Positions 15,254 through 23,104 of a stretch of DNA of 35,835 nucleotides are shown one piece after another (positions within the stretch are counted from its first letter, which is position 1; every line of letters begins with the position of its first letter). Made by a program: the position numbers and the translations under genes. The stretch covers positions 1-35,835 of the forward strand of contig CAJTXL010000028.1 in the NCBI GenBank assembly GCA_910583525.1. The letters run 5' to 3'. This DNA is from an uncultured Muribaculaceae bacterium (lineage in GTDB: Bacteria > Bacteroidota > Bacteroidia > Bacteroidales > Muribaculaceae). The notes beneath the pieces were generated by a model, which was not told where the DNA came from, did not search any database, and saw only the letters and a program-made list of their open reading frames with translations.

Positions 15254-15468
15254 CCACGTTTCAACTATTTATTTATGAGAGCCTTGAAGTCCAGTATCAC
15301 TACTCGGCTACAAGGACGAGGGATGCTTCAGTTTCTTTCGCTGCTTATGTATAACAAGTTCAAAGAACATTTTCCGTCTCAAAAACGCTAAAAGAATATA
15401 AGAATTATGCAAACTCTTGCTTATTTTTGTTAATCGCAATGCCTGCCCGAAGCATAGAACGACATGGA
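15254..15468. other. Intergenic stretch, no supported gene
   Basis: This AT-rich stretch separates the sulfatase from the tricorn-like protease. It contains a frame of 38 codons from an ATG near 15276 (ending FKEHFPSQKR) that I do not recognise and that lacks a ribosome site. A second -7-like TATTTTTG is at 15422-15429. I see nothing else in it. Confidence 0.4.
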
Positions 15469-15500
15469 TTTTGCCATATTCTTTTTTTTACGTATTTTTG
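15469..15500 (+). promoter_or_regulatory. Promoter of the tricorn/kinase operon
   Basis: TTG at 15471-15473 and TATTTTTG at 15493-15500 are 19 bases apart, a good Bacteroidota promoter. Transcription should begin near 15507, before the ATG at 15527. This rules out the longer frame that starts at 15464. Confidence 0.7.
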
Positions 15501-15526
15501 CGTTCAGAACCAATGGATTATTGCAT

Positions 15527-18500
15527 ATGAAAACGATACTGTCCGCCACCATCATGCTGTCCGCCGCTTTCGGCGCGGCAGCCGCCGACGCACCTCTGTG
15601 GATGCGCGATGCCAAAATATCGCCCGACGGCAAACACATAGCCTTTACATACAAAGGCGACATATACACAGTAGCCTCGGCCGGAGGCGAAGCCCTGCGC
15701 ATAACATCTCAGCCATCCTACGAGACTTCGCCTATTTGGAGCCCCGACAGCAAGACCATCGTTTTCGCATCTGACCGCAACGGAAACTTCGACATCTTTG
15801 CCGTGGCTGCCGACGGCAAATCGCCGCAATGGAAACGCCTAACCTTCAACTCGGCATCGGAGACACCCGAAGCCTTTACGCCCGACGGCAAAGCCGTGCT
15901 CTACTCAGCCGCCATACAAGACCCGGCGAGCAGTGCCCTATACCCTTCGGGCCGCATGACCGAACTATACTCAGTACCATTGGCCGGCGGCGCGCCCACA
16001 CAAATCCTGGCAACTCCGGCACGCTCGCTCTCTTGGGCGAAAGACGGCAAAAGCTTCCTCTACCAAGACGTCAAAGGCTTTGAAGACACTTGGCGTAAGC
16101 ACCACACATCGTCGGTGACACGCGACATATGGCGATATATACCGGCAACAGGGAAACACGAAAAAGTAATCGACGCGCCCGGCGAAGACCTCGACCCTGT
16201 CGATGCCGACGACTACATCTACTTCTTGAGCGAACGCGCTCCGCAAAAATCGCTCAACGTATACCGCGCCCCGAAATCCGACCCGTCAGCGGCAAAGGCC
16301 CTTACGAACTTCCGCAAACATCCCGTGCGCTTCCTGAGCCGTGCCGACAACGGCACCCTTGCTTTCGGATACGACGGCGAGCTATACACCCTCGCGCCGA
16401 CATCGGGTGCCAAACCGGTAAAGGTAAAAGTCAGCATCAATGCCGACTATCCGCAGGAAATAGAAAAACTCTCGGCGACACGCGGCGTGTCGGGAGCCAC
16501 TGCTTCGCCCGACGGCAAGCAGGTCGCATTCCTCTATCGCGGCGACGTATATGTGACATCGACCGAATACCCTACCACCAAACAGATTTCCGACACCCCG
16601 GCGGCTGAGAAACATCTCAGCTGGGGCAACGACAGCACGCTATACTACGTCTCGGAGCGCGACGGGCGCTACAACATCTACCGCGCCACATTCGACAAAT
16701 CGCTCGACGAGCCCGACTTCGCGCACGCAACTGTAATACACGAAGAACCCGTCTTCAAAGCCGACGGGCACGAACGCACCGTGCCCGAAGTGTCGCCCGA
16801 CGGCAAGAAACTCGGCTTCATCCTCGACCGCAACAAACTGTGCGTAATGGACTTGAAGTCGAAAAAAGTGACACAGCTCACCGACGGCTCGACAAACCGC
16901 AGCCGTTCGGGCGGCTTCAACTTCCGCTGGTCGCCCGACTCGCGGTGGCTCGCACTCGAAATCGTCGACCGGCTCCACGACCCGTACTCCGACATCGCCA
17001 TCATCAACGTCGCCGACGGCTCTATAGCCAACATCACAAACAGCGGCTATTTCGACGCCGACCCCAAATGGATTTTCGACGGAAACGCCCTCATGTTCAC
17101 ATCCGAACGCTACGGCATGCGCAACCACGCATCGTGGGGTTCGGAGAGCGACGTATTCTTCGTGTTCATGAACCAAGAGGCATACGACCGCTACAACCTA
17201 TCCAAAGAAGAGCGCGAAATCTATGACAAGAAGAAAGCCGACGAGAAAAAGAACAAGGACAAAGCCGAAAAAGACGGCAAGAAAGACGACGGCAAAAAAG
17301 ACAAGAAAGACGAAGTCGAGCCTATCGTAGTCGAACTCGAAGGCATCTCCGACCGTCAGATGCGCATCACGCCCATGTCGACCGACGTCATCGACGCCAT
17401 TGTCGACGGCGACAAGACTCTATACTTTATCTCCGGAGCCGACGACGGCACATTCATCTGGGAACTCGACCTCAACGAAGGCGACATGTCGATGAAACGT
17501 CGATACTCCGAATCGGCCTACTTCGACAAATCGGCCGACGGCAAACAGCTCTTCCTCTTCGGCTCAGGCCTCAACAAATTCGGTTCTACAATCAAACCAA
17601 TCAGCTTCCGTGCCGAAAAGACACTCGATGCGGCAGCCGAACGCGCCTACATGTTCGACTTCGTCGAGCGTGAGGAGCGAGAACGCTTCTACACCGCCGA
17701 CATGCACGGCGTCGACTGGAAGAGCATGAGCAGCGACTACCGCAAATTCCTACCCCACATAAACAACAACTACGACTTTGCCGAACTGCTCAGCGAATGG
17801 CTCGGCGAACTGAATGTTAGCCACACAGGCGGACGCTTCATGGGTAGCCCCGACTCTGCCGCGCCCGAACGCACAGCAACATTGGGCGCACTCTATGACC
17901 TGACATACACCGGCAAAGGCTCACGCATAGCCGAGGTGCTGCCCAAATCGCCCTTGGCAGCCGTCAGCCCGGCCATAGCCGCAGGCGACATCATCATGCA
18001 GGTAAACGGCAAGGACATCACAACCGAAATGCCGCTCGACAGGCTTCTTGCAAACGCAGCCGGCAAACGCACCCAGCTCACACTCCGCGCCGCCGACGGC
18101 TCTGAGCGCAAAGTGGTGGTAAAACCGATTTCTTCGGGACGTCAGAGCGCACTCCTCTACGACCGCTGGGTCAAACAACGCGCTCACGATGTCGACAGCC
18201 TCTCGAACGGTCGCCTCGGATACGTGCACATAAGTTCGATGGACGACGATTCCTTCCGCAAAGCATACTCCGACCTCCTCGGCAAATATAACGACCGCGA
18301 AGGCGTAGTAATCGACATACGTTGGAACGGCGGCGGACGTCTGCACGAAGACATCGAAGTGCTCCTAAGCGGACAGAAATACTTCACCCAGGAAATACGC
18401 GGCGACGCCACATGCGACATGCCGTCGCGCCGATGGAACAAACCTTCGGTGATGCTCATAGCCGAGCCTTGCTACTCCAACGCGCACGGCACTCCATGGG

Positions 18501-18769
18501 TCTACAAACACCGCGGCCTCGGCAAACTCGTTGGCATGCCCGTGCCCGGAACAATGACTTCGGTGAACTGGGTAACCCTACAGGACCGCTCACTCGTATT
18601 CGGCATACCCGTAGTCGGATACCGCCTTGCCGACGGCTCAGTCCTCGAAAACCAACAGCTTGAGCCCGACGTAAAAGTAGCCAACGCCCCCGAAGTAATA
18701 GTCACCGGCGTCGACCAACAGCTGCGTGCGGCCGTAGACACACTGCTCCGGCAAATCGACAAGAAATAA
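15527..18769 (+). CDS. Tricorn-like protease (S41 family) with beta-propeller and PDZ domains
   Basis: This 1080-residue exported protein begins with a signal peptide (MKTILSATIMLSAAFGAAAA). Residues about 25-560 carry repeated SPDGK and WSPDS blades of WD40/TolB-like propellers. A Lys-Asp-rich low-complexity segment (about 567-600) is followed by more propeller, a C1 region with ELNVSHTGG (His766), a PDZ domain (about 805-875) and the S41 catalytic part, with EPCYSNAHG providing the likely nucleophile Ser984. Members degrade peptides, here probably in the periplasm. The start at 15527 fits both promoter and signal peptide; the open frame begins 63 bases earlier but inside the promoter. The sugar-kinase gene follows after 5 bases. 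Length is usual for the family. Confidence 0.9.
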   Translation: MKTILSATIMLSAAFGAAAADAPLWMRDAKISPDGKHIAFTYKGDIYTVASAGGEALRITSQPSYETSPIWSPDSKTIVFASDRNGNFDIFAVAADGKSPQWKRLTFNSASETPEAFTPDGKAVLYSAAIQDPASSALYPSGRMTELYSVPLAGGAPTQILATPARSLSWAKDGKSFLYQDVKGFEDTWRKHHTSSVTRDIWRYIPATGKHEKVIDAPGEDLDPVDADDYIYFLSERAPQKSLNVYRAPKSDPSAAKALTNFRKHPVRFLSRADNGTLAFGYDGELYTLAPTSGAKPVKVKVSINADYPQEIEKLSATRGVSGATASPDGKQVAFLYRGDVYVTSTEYPTTKQISDTPAAEKHLSWGNDSTLYYVSERDGRYNIYRATFDKSLDEPDFAHATVIHEEPVFKADGHERTVPEVSPDGKKLGFILDRNKLCVMDLKSKKVTQLTDGSTNRSRSGGFNFRWSPDSRWLALEIVDRLHDPYSDIAIINVADGSIANITNSGYFDADPKWIFDGNALMFTSERYGMRNHASWGSESDVFFVFMNQEAYDRYNLSKEEREIYDKKKADEKKNKDKAEKDGKKDDGKKDKKDEVEPIVVELEGISDRQMRITPMSTDVIDAIVDGDKTLYFISGADDGTFIWELDLNEGDMSMKRRYSESAYFDKSADGKQLFLFGSGLNKFGSTIKPISFRAEKTLDAAAERAYMFDFVEREERERFYTADMHGVDWKSMSSDYRKFLPHINNNYDFAELLSEWLGELNVSHTGGRFMGSPDSAAPERTATLGALYDLTYTGKGSRIAEVLPKSPLAAVSPAIAAGDIIMQVNGKDITTEMPLDRLLANAAGKRTQLTLRAADGSERKVVVKPISSGRQSALLYDRWVKQRAHDVDSLSNGRLGYVHISSMDDDSFRKAYSDLLGKYNDREGVVIDIRWNGGGRLHEDIEVLLSGQKYFTQEIRGDATCDMPSRRWNKPSVMLIAEPCYSNAHGTPWVYKHRGLGKLVGMPVPGTMTSVNWVTLQDRSLVFGIPVVGYRLADGSVLENQQLEPDVKVANAPEVIVTGVDQQLRAAVDTLLRQIDKK

Positions 18770-18774
18770 CGCCT

Positions 18775-19611
18775 ATGAAAATCATAGCGGAAAGCAGCAG
18801 CACACGCACCGAGTGGTCCTTGGTCGACGGCACCGAAGTGGTCGAGCACGCATTCACCACCGGCATAAACCCCTACTTCCAAAGCCGGCGCGAGATATCG
18901 CACAGCGTGCGTCTCGCACTGCCCGAAACATTCTTCAAACGCCGCTGGTCGCACATCTTCTTCTACGGCGCCGGATGCGCCAACAAAGAAAAATGCAAGA
19001 TTGTCGAGTCGTCGCTCGTGGCCCAGTTCAAGACTCCCGTCACCGTCGAGAGCGACCTCCTCGGAGCCGCACGCGGCTTGTTGGTGCGCAAACCCGGACT
19101 CGCCTGCATTCTCGGCACAGGTTCGAACTCCTGCCTCTACAACGGCAAAGAAATCGTAAAGACAGTAGCGCCCCTGGGCTTCATCCTCGGCGACGAAGGC
19201 TCGGGCGCATACATGGGAAAGACAATGCTCGCAGACATGCTTAAAGGCCTCGCTCCTGCCGACCTCACAGAAGCATTCTTCGAGCAATTCATGGTCACGC
19301 CCAACACACTGCTCGACAGCGTCTACAACAACGGCCTCGTCTCACGCGTCCTGTCGCAGTACAGCACCTTCCTCGCCGGACACATCGACGAGCCATACTG
19401 CCACGACCTCGTCTACAACGCCTTCATCCGCTTTTTCGAACGCAACCTCACCGCCTACGACTACCATACCCAATCGGTGAACTTCGTCGGCTCGACGGCC
19501 ACACGCTACAGCGACATCCTCCGCGAAGCTGCCGCCGACTTCGGCATCAAAATCGACAAGCTCATCCAATACTCCATGCCCGGACTGATAGAGTACCACG
19601 CCAAAGACTGA
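18775..19611 (+). CDS. BadF/BadG/BcrA-type ATPase, probable N-acetylglucosamine kinase
   Basis: This 278-residue cytoplasmic protein belongs to the ASKHA kinase fold. The N-terminal phosphate-1 loop reads AESSSTRTEW where most relatives have ADSGSTKTDW, so the Asp and the Gly are replaced by Glu and Ser. Later motifs are regular: ESDLLGAARGL, CILGTGSNSCLYNG (phosphate-2) and PLGFILGDEGSGAYMGK. The closest relatives I recall are annotated as N-acetylglucosamine kinases, which would recover amino sugars from peptidoglycan or mucin. It lies 5 bases behind the tricorn-like protease, so co-expression is almost certain. Whether the altered loop changes activity cannot be told from sequence. Confidence 0.78.
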   Translation: MKIIAESSSTRTEWSLVDGTEVVEHAFTTGINPYFQSRREISHSVRLALPETFFKRRWSHIFFYGAGCANKEKCKIVESSLVAQFKTPVTVESDLLGAARGLLVRKPGLACILGTGSNSCLYNGKEIVKTVAPLGFILGDEGSGAYMGKTMLADMLKGLAPADLTEAFFEQFMVTPNTLLDSVYNNGLVSRVLSQYSTFLAGHIDEPYCHDLVYNAFIRFFERNLTAYDYHTQSVNFVGSTATRYSDILREAAADFGIKIDKLIQYSMPGLIEYHAKD

Positions 19612-19680
19612 GCTTTGACATGACATCAACGTCTCTAACACAGTTGAGATGTGTGCATATTTTATCAACAAATCTCCAAA

Positions 19681-19747
19681 TTGAAAATCATGGGAATTTT
19701 ACACTGAAATTTGTTGGAATTTATGATTGAAAACCACGGTAATTTTA
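19681..19747 (+). repeat. Two 21-bp direct repeats upstream of the DUF4143 gene
   Basis: The 21 bases at 19681-19701 and 19727-19747 are identical except at three positions (8, 11 and 14). Both start TTGAAAA and end AATTTTA, and they are 46 bases apart start to start. The second copy runs directly into the -7 box and includes the TTG that would serve as -33. This indicates a duplicated promoter or a pair of binding sites. Confidence 0.65.
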
Positions 19748-19755
19748 TAACTTTG
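19727..19755 (+). promoter_or_regulatory. Promoter of the DUF4143 ATPase gene
   Basis: TAACTTTG at 19748-19755 is a perfect -7 box. TTG at 19727-19729 is 18 bases upstream, slightly shorter than the usual 19-21. The leader to the ATG at 19829 is about 66 bases. Confidence 0.6.
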
Positions 19756-19828
19756 CAACAAATACATTGTTACCGAAACTTTTATCGGCTAAATTAGTTT
19801 ACACTTAACAACAGCTTATTGGACTCCC

Positions 19829-21094
19829 ATGTATTACACCAGGCTCATAGAAAACGAGATTGAACTGAAATTAAGAACTTCAGGAGCTGTAGTTGTTGCC
19901 GGCCCCAGATTTTGTGGCAAGACCACCACGTGCATGCTTTATCAAAAAAGTTTTATAAAGCTGAACACCAAGCAGTCCATCGCTATGGCACGGATAAATC
20001 CAAGAGGTGTTTTAAACGGAGAAAAGCCACGCCTCATAGATGAATGGCAAAAGGCGCCCGATATATGGAACCAAATAAAAGACGACTTGGATTTCGACTA
20101 TCAGTTTGGAAAATACATACTCACGGGAAGTTCAACTCCGGCTGACAAAACAGAAGTCCATCACAGCGGTGTCGGTAGAATCACGCCTATTAAGATGAGA
20201 CCCATGAGTTTGTGGGAATCAAAAGAATCCAAAGGCTCAATTTCCTTGACTGACTTGTTCAATGGCTCAAACAATTATCCTTGGGATGTTAATGCCGAAA
20301 CCACCCTCGAGGATATCGCCTTCTTCATGTGCCGCGGTGGATGGCCTATATCGGTATTGGCTTCGAAAGATATTGCATTAGAAATAACCAAAAACTATTA
20401 TAACGGATTATTCGTATTCGAAGATTGCGAGAATGAGCGTTTCAGGAACAAACGCCCTGATGTGCTCAGAATGATACTAAGAAGTTATGCCCGTCACATT
20501 TCAACAGAGGCTTCCATTACTACAATCATAGCCGATGTACGCCAAAACAACGAACGCACAATGGATGCAAAAACTTTCGATGACTACATGGAAGCTTTGA
20601 AAGATTTGTATGTGCTCGAAGATATACCGGCATGGAATCCGAACATTCGCTCTAAAACATCAATCAGAAGCACTCCCACAAGACATTTCATCGATACATC
20701 TATTGCTTGCCGTTCATTAGGGATTGGCCCGAAAGACCTTATGCACGATTTGGAAAGTTTCGGATTGTTCTTTGAGGATTTTGCAGTAAGAGACCTGTCA
20801 ATCTATGCAAACTCCATTGGCGGAACAGTTTCTCATTACCGAGATAATACCGGGTTGGAGTGTGATGCAGTCATTCACCTTGAAGACGGAAGATGGGGTG
20901 CAATAGAAATAAAACTCGGTGGAGACGATTTGATAGACTCCGGGGCAAACTCTCTGAAAACATTGCGAAATAAAATAATAGAAAAAAGCGAAGAACAAGC
21001 GCCTTCATTCTTGATGGTGCTGACAGCTGTCGGAGGTGCCTATCAGCGCGAAGACGGTGTATATGTCGCACCAATAACTTTGTTAAAGCCATAA
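19829..21094 (+). CDS. AAA-type ATPase with DUF4143 domain
   Basis: This 421-residue protein has Walker A GPRFCGKT (25-32), a Walker B-like LIDEWQ near residue 70, a sensor-like YILTGSSTP, the GVGRITPIKMRPMSLWES segment, and a C-terminal DUF4143 part with LYVLEDIPAWNPNIRS, RHFIDTSIACRSLG and a nuclease-like ECDAVIHLEDGRWGAIEIKLGG. The family is abundant in Bacteroidales and is suspected in defence or mobile functions, but I know of no firm role. The C-terminal D-ExK pattern (about residues 350-375) resembles a PD-(D/E)xK nuclease core. The codon use is clearly more AT rich than in the flanking operons, suggesting horizontal transfer. It appears intact. Confidence 0.85.
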   Translation: MYYTRLIENEIELKLRTSGAVVVAGPRFCGKTTTCMLYQKSFIKLNTKQSIAMARINPRGVLNGEKPRLIDEWQKAPDIWNQIKDDLDFDYQFGKYILTGSSTPADKTEVHHSGVGRITPIKMRPMSLWESKESKGSISLTDLFNGSNNYPWDVNAETTLEDIAFFMCRGGWPISVLASKDIALEITKNYYNGLFVFEDCENERFRNKRPDVLRMILRSYARHISTEASITTIIADVRQNNERTMDAKTFDDYMEALKDLYVLEDIPAWNPNIRSKTSIRSTPTRHFIDTSIACRSLGIGPKDLMHDLESFGLFFEDFAVRDLSIYANSIGGTVSHYRDNTGLECDAVIHLEDGRWGAIEIKLGGDDLIDSGANSLKTLRNKIIEKSEEQAPSFLMVLTAVGGAYQREDGVYVAPITLLKP

Positions 21095-21267
21095 ACCGGC
21101 TGCGCAATCCATTTTGCTTTACGCGAATATAGGCGAGCGATAAAAGCTATCATTTTATTGCGCCAATATCGGAATTAAGGGACCCAAGGTCAAGCCTCAA
21201 CGCAAATCATACTGCTGTTCTTCAACGATTTTTCAGCTTTAGGCGTTTCTTCATAATAAATTGTCGC

Positions 21268-21275
21268 TAAATTTG
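21268..21275 (+). promoter_or_regulatory. -7 box of the MNT gene
   Basis: TAAATTTG is a perfect -7 element ending only four bases before the ATG at 21280. Transcription from it would start at or just inside the start codon, so the message would be leaderless. The -33 element is weak (TTTC near 21246). Confidence 0.45.
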
Positions 21276-21279
21276 CCAT

Positions 21280-21586
21280 ATGAAGTTGATTGAACTGAAT
21301 TTGCAACGTATAATCGACCTTTGCCGCAAGCACAGGGTCAAGTCTTTGGCTGTCTTTGGCTCTATACTCACCGATAGATTCAACGACCAAAGCGACATCG
21401 ACTTGCTTTGTCAATTTCGACACCACCGACCATGAAAAGTGGGATTACGTCGGCAACTATTTCGATTTAAAAGATTCTTTAGAACAATTGTTCAATCGAA
21501 AGGTTGATTTAGTTGAATACGGCAAGAATCCCAACCCAATATTCAAGGCGTTGGTTGACAAGAAAAAACAGATGATTTATGAATGA
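21280..21586 (+). pseudogene. Frameshifted MNT-type nucleotidyltransferase
   Basis: The reading frame from ATG 21280 gives MKLIELNLQRIIDLCRKHRV, then the nucleotidyltransferase signature FGSILTDRFNDQSDIDLL. It then shifts near 21410-21416 and stops soon after. The next frame continues naturally as VNFDTTDHEKWDYVGNYFDL and ends at 21586. Removing one T from the CTTTGTC run would restore a full-length protein of about 100 residues. Family members of this size pair with HEPN proteins as toxin-antitoxin modules; the MNT partner neutralises the toxin by modifying it. A sequencing error could also produce the shift, but the broken partner downstream favours true decay. Confidence 0.75.
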
Positions 21587-21668
21587 TTATATAGCCGTTT
21601 ATATCTACGATGTCAAGAAAGCCCATCGAGAATTATCCGGCCACCGGCTGTGGAGCCGCACCGGATGA
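21579..21668 (+). pseudogene. Truncated HEPN-like remnant
   Basis: A 29-codon frame begins at ATG 21579, overlapping the MNT gene by 8 bases as expected for an MNT-HEPN pair. It starts MNDYIAVYIYDVKKAHREL, a helix plausible for the beginning of a HEPN (HepT/DUF86-like) protein. After about 20 residues it runs into the 3' end of the MATE gene on the opposite strand, whose coding region starts at 21633, and it stops at 21668. The remaining roughly 100 codons of a normal HEPN protein are missing. The family assignment rests mainly on position and is tentative. Confidence 0.4.
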
Positions 21669-23000
21669 AAACCGTAGCGCGCGACGTATCCGCGCAAAAG
21701 CCACGAACATAATTATGTCGGTCAGCGTCCACGACAGCGGATATATCATCAGCAGACCGGCAAAGGAGCCGTCAGCCGGGAAAAACGCCACCCAAAGCAG
21801 GCGCAGCACACATGTGCCGAATATGGTAATCAAGGCCGGAGTCATCGAATAGCCGAGACCTCTCATAACCGAGCCGGTCATCTCATAGTAGCAGGCGATA
21901 AACTGGAACAACAACACAGCGACAACTCTTTCTCCGGCAAAGAACAGCACTTCCGGGTCGGCAGTAAAAGCGCTGACAAAAAAAGCGCGCTGCCATGTTA
22001 TAAGCACATTCAGGAAAGCAGACGACACCACACTGTATATGAGACTTATACGCAACACGCGGCGGCAACGGTCGAGCTGCCCTGCCCCATAGTTCTGACT
22101 CGTAAACGCCACGGCAGTCTGTCCGAAGGCGTTGATAACAAAGTAGCAGTACATCTCATAGTTGATGGCCGCCGCAGAGCCTGCCGCTGCCGTCGCACCG
22201 AAGCCGTTGATAGCCGACAGTATAAAGACATTCGAAATCGAAAACACCGTGCTCTGCAACCCGGCCGGAATGCCCACCGCGCATATTTTGCGTAGCTGCG
22301 ACCCATAAGGACGGATTGACGAAAAATCAAGCCTAATATCGCCCTTTTCCCTCACAAGGAGCATGGTAATGATGGCGGCATTAACAACATTGGATATTAC
22401 GGTAGCCCATGCCACCCCGTCGACACCCATGCCGAAACCGATGACAAAGACCAGATTGAGACACACATTGACAATGCCCGAAGCCACAAGACTGTAGAAA
22501 GGCCTGCGCGTGTCGCCGACGCTGCGCAGAACCGCCGAACCGAAATTGTACACTATCATAAACGGCATGCCCACAGCATATATGCGCAGATAGAGAACCG
22601 CCTGGTCGAGACAGCTTTCGGGCGTGTCGAGAGCTTCGAGGATAGGCCGTGCCACAAGCTGCGAAACCGCAAGCATAAGCACGCCGCTGACAACGGCGAG
22701 GATTGCCGACGCCGACACCGCGGCACGCACGCCACGGCTGTTGCGCTGCCCTATATAGTTGGCAATCACAACATTCACGCCCACAGAAAGGCCTATGAAC
22801 ATGTTGATAAGCAAGCCTATCACCGGCCCGTTGCTGCCCACAGCGGCAAGGGCATCGCTGCCGGCGAAACGCCCCACAACAGCCACATCGACCGAGTTGA
22901 ACGACTGCTGCAGCACACCGCTGGCAATCAGCGGCAATGCGAAAGCCAACATAGGCATAGCCAAGGGGCCGCTGAGCATATCGACGTTTTTCGCTTTCAT
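21633..23000 (-). CDS. MATE family efflux transporter
   Basis: This 455-residue integral membrane protein has about 12 hydrophobic helices. Typical MATE segments are visible: PMLAFALPLIASGVLQQSFNSVDVAVVGRFAG at the start, NMFIGLSVGVNVVIANYIGQRN and the repeated half beginning around residue 240. Members export cationic drugs or metabolites using sodium or proton gradients; the substrate here is unknown. It lies downstream of ackA but behind a strong terminator, so it probably depends on read-through or a promoter I cannot identify. AGAAAGG just upstream is a plausible ribosome site. Its last 36 bases overlap the HEPN remnant on the other strand. Confidence 0.93.
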   Translation of the reverse strand: MKAKNVDMLSGPLAMPMLAFALPLIASGVLQQSFNSVDVAVVGRFAGSDALAAVGSNGPVIGLLINMFIGLSVGVNVVIANYIGQRNSRGVRAAVSASAILAVVSGVLMLAVSQLVARPILEALDTPESCLDQAVLYLRIYAVGMPFMIVYNFGSAVLRSVGDTRRPFYSLVASGIVNVCLNLVFVIGFGMGVDGVAWATVISNVVNAAIITMLLVREKGDIRLDFSSIRPYGSQLRKICAVGIPAGLQSTVFSISNVFILSAINGFGATAAAGSAAAINYEMYCYFVINAFGQTAVAFTSQNYGAGQLDRCRRVLRISLIYSVVSSAFLNVLITWQRAFFVSAFTADPEVLFFAGERVVAVLLFQFIACYYEMTGSVMRGLGYSMTPALITIFGTCVLRLLWVAFFPADGSFAGLLMIYPLSWTLTDIIMFVAFARIRRALRFSSGAAPQPVAG

Positions 23001-23023
23001 ACTATATTATTTCTACCTTTCTC

Positions 23024-23077
23024 AAAAACGACATAAGGGCATAAGCAACCGTTTCGGTGTGTCTTATGTCCTTATGT
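23024..23077 (-). terminator. Terminator of the pta-ackA operon
   Basis: On the minus strand a 15-base arm (plus 23063-23077) pairs with plus 23031-23045 with only one wobble. The loop region contains a small nested ACCG/CGGT stem. The stem is followed by CGTTTTTGAG. This intrinsic terminator sits between ackA and the MATE gene, ending about 23 bases before the MATE start codon. Confidence 0.8.
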
Positions 23078-23104
23078 ATATGGCGTGCAGACACGCCGTG
23101 ATTG

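Noticed and set aside
15464..15526. N-terminal extension of the tricorn-like protease
   Set aside because: It would start inside the promoter (TTG at 15471, -7 box at 15493) and would hide the signal peptide that begins at 15527.
21190..21426. 78-codon minus-strand frame over the MNT gene
   Set aside because: The plus strand carries the clear nucleotidyltransferase signature; the minus frame has no motif.
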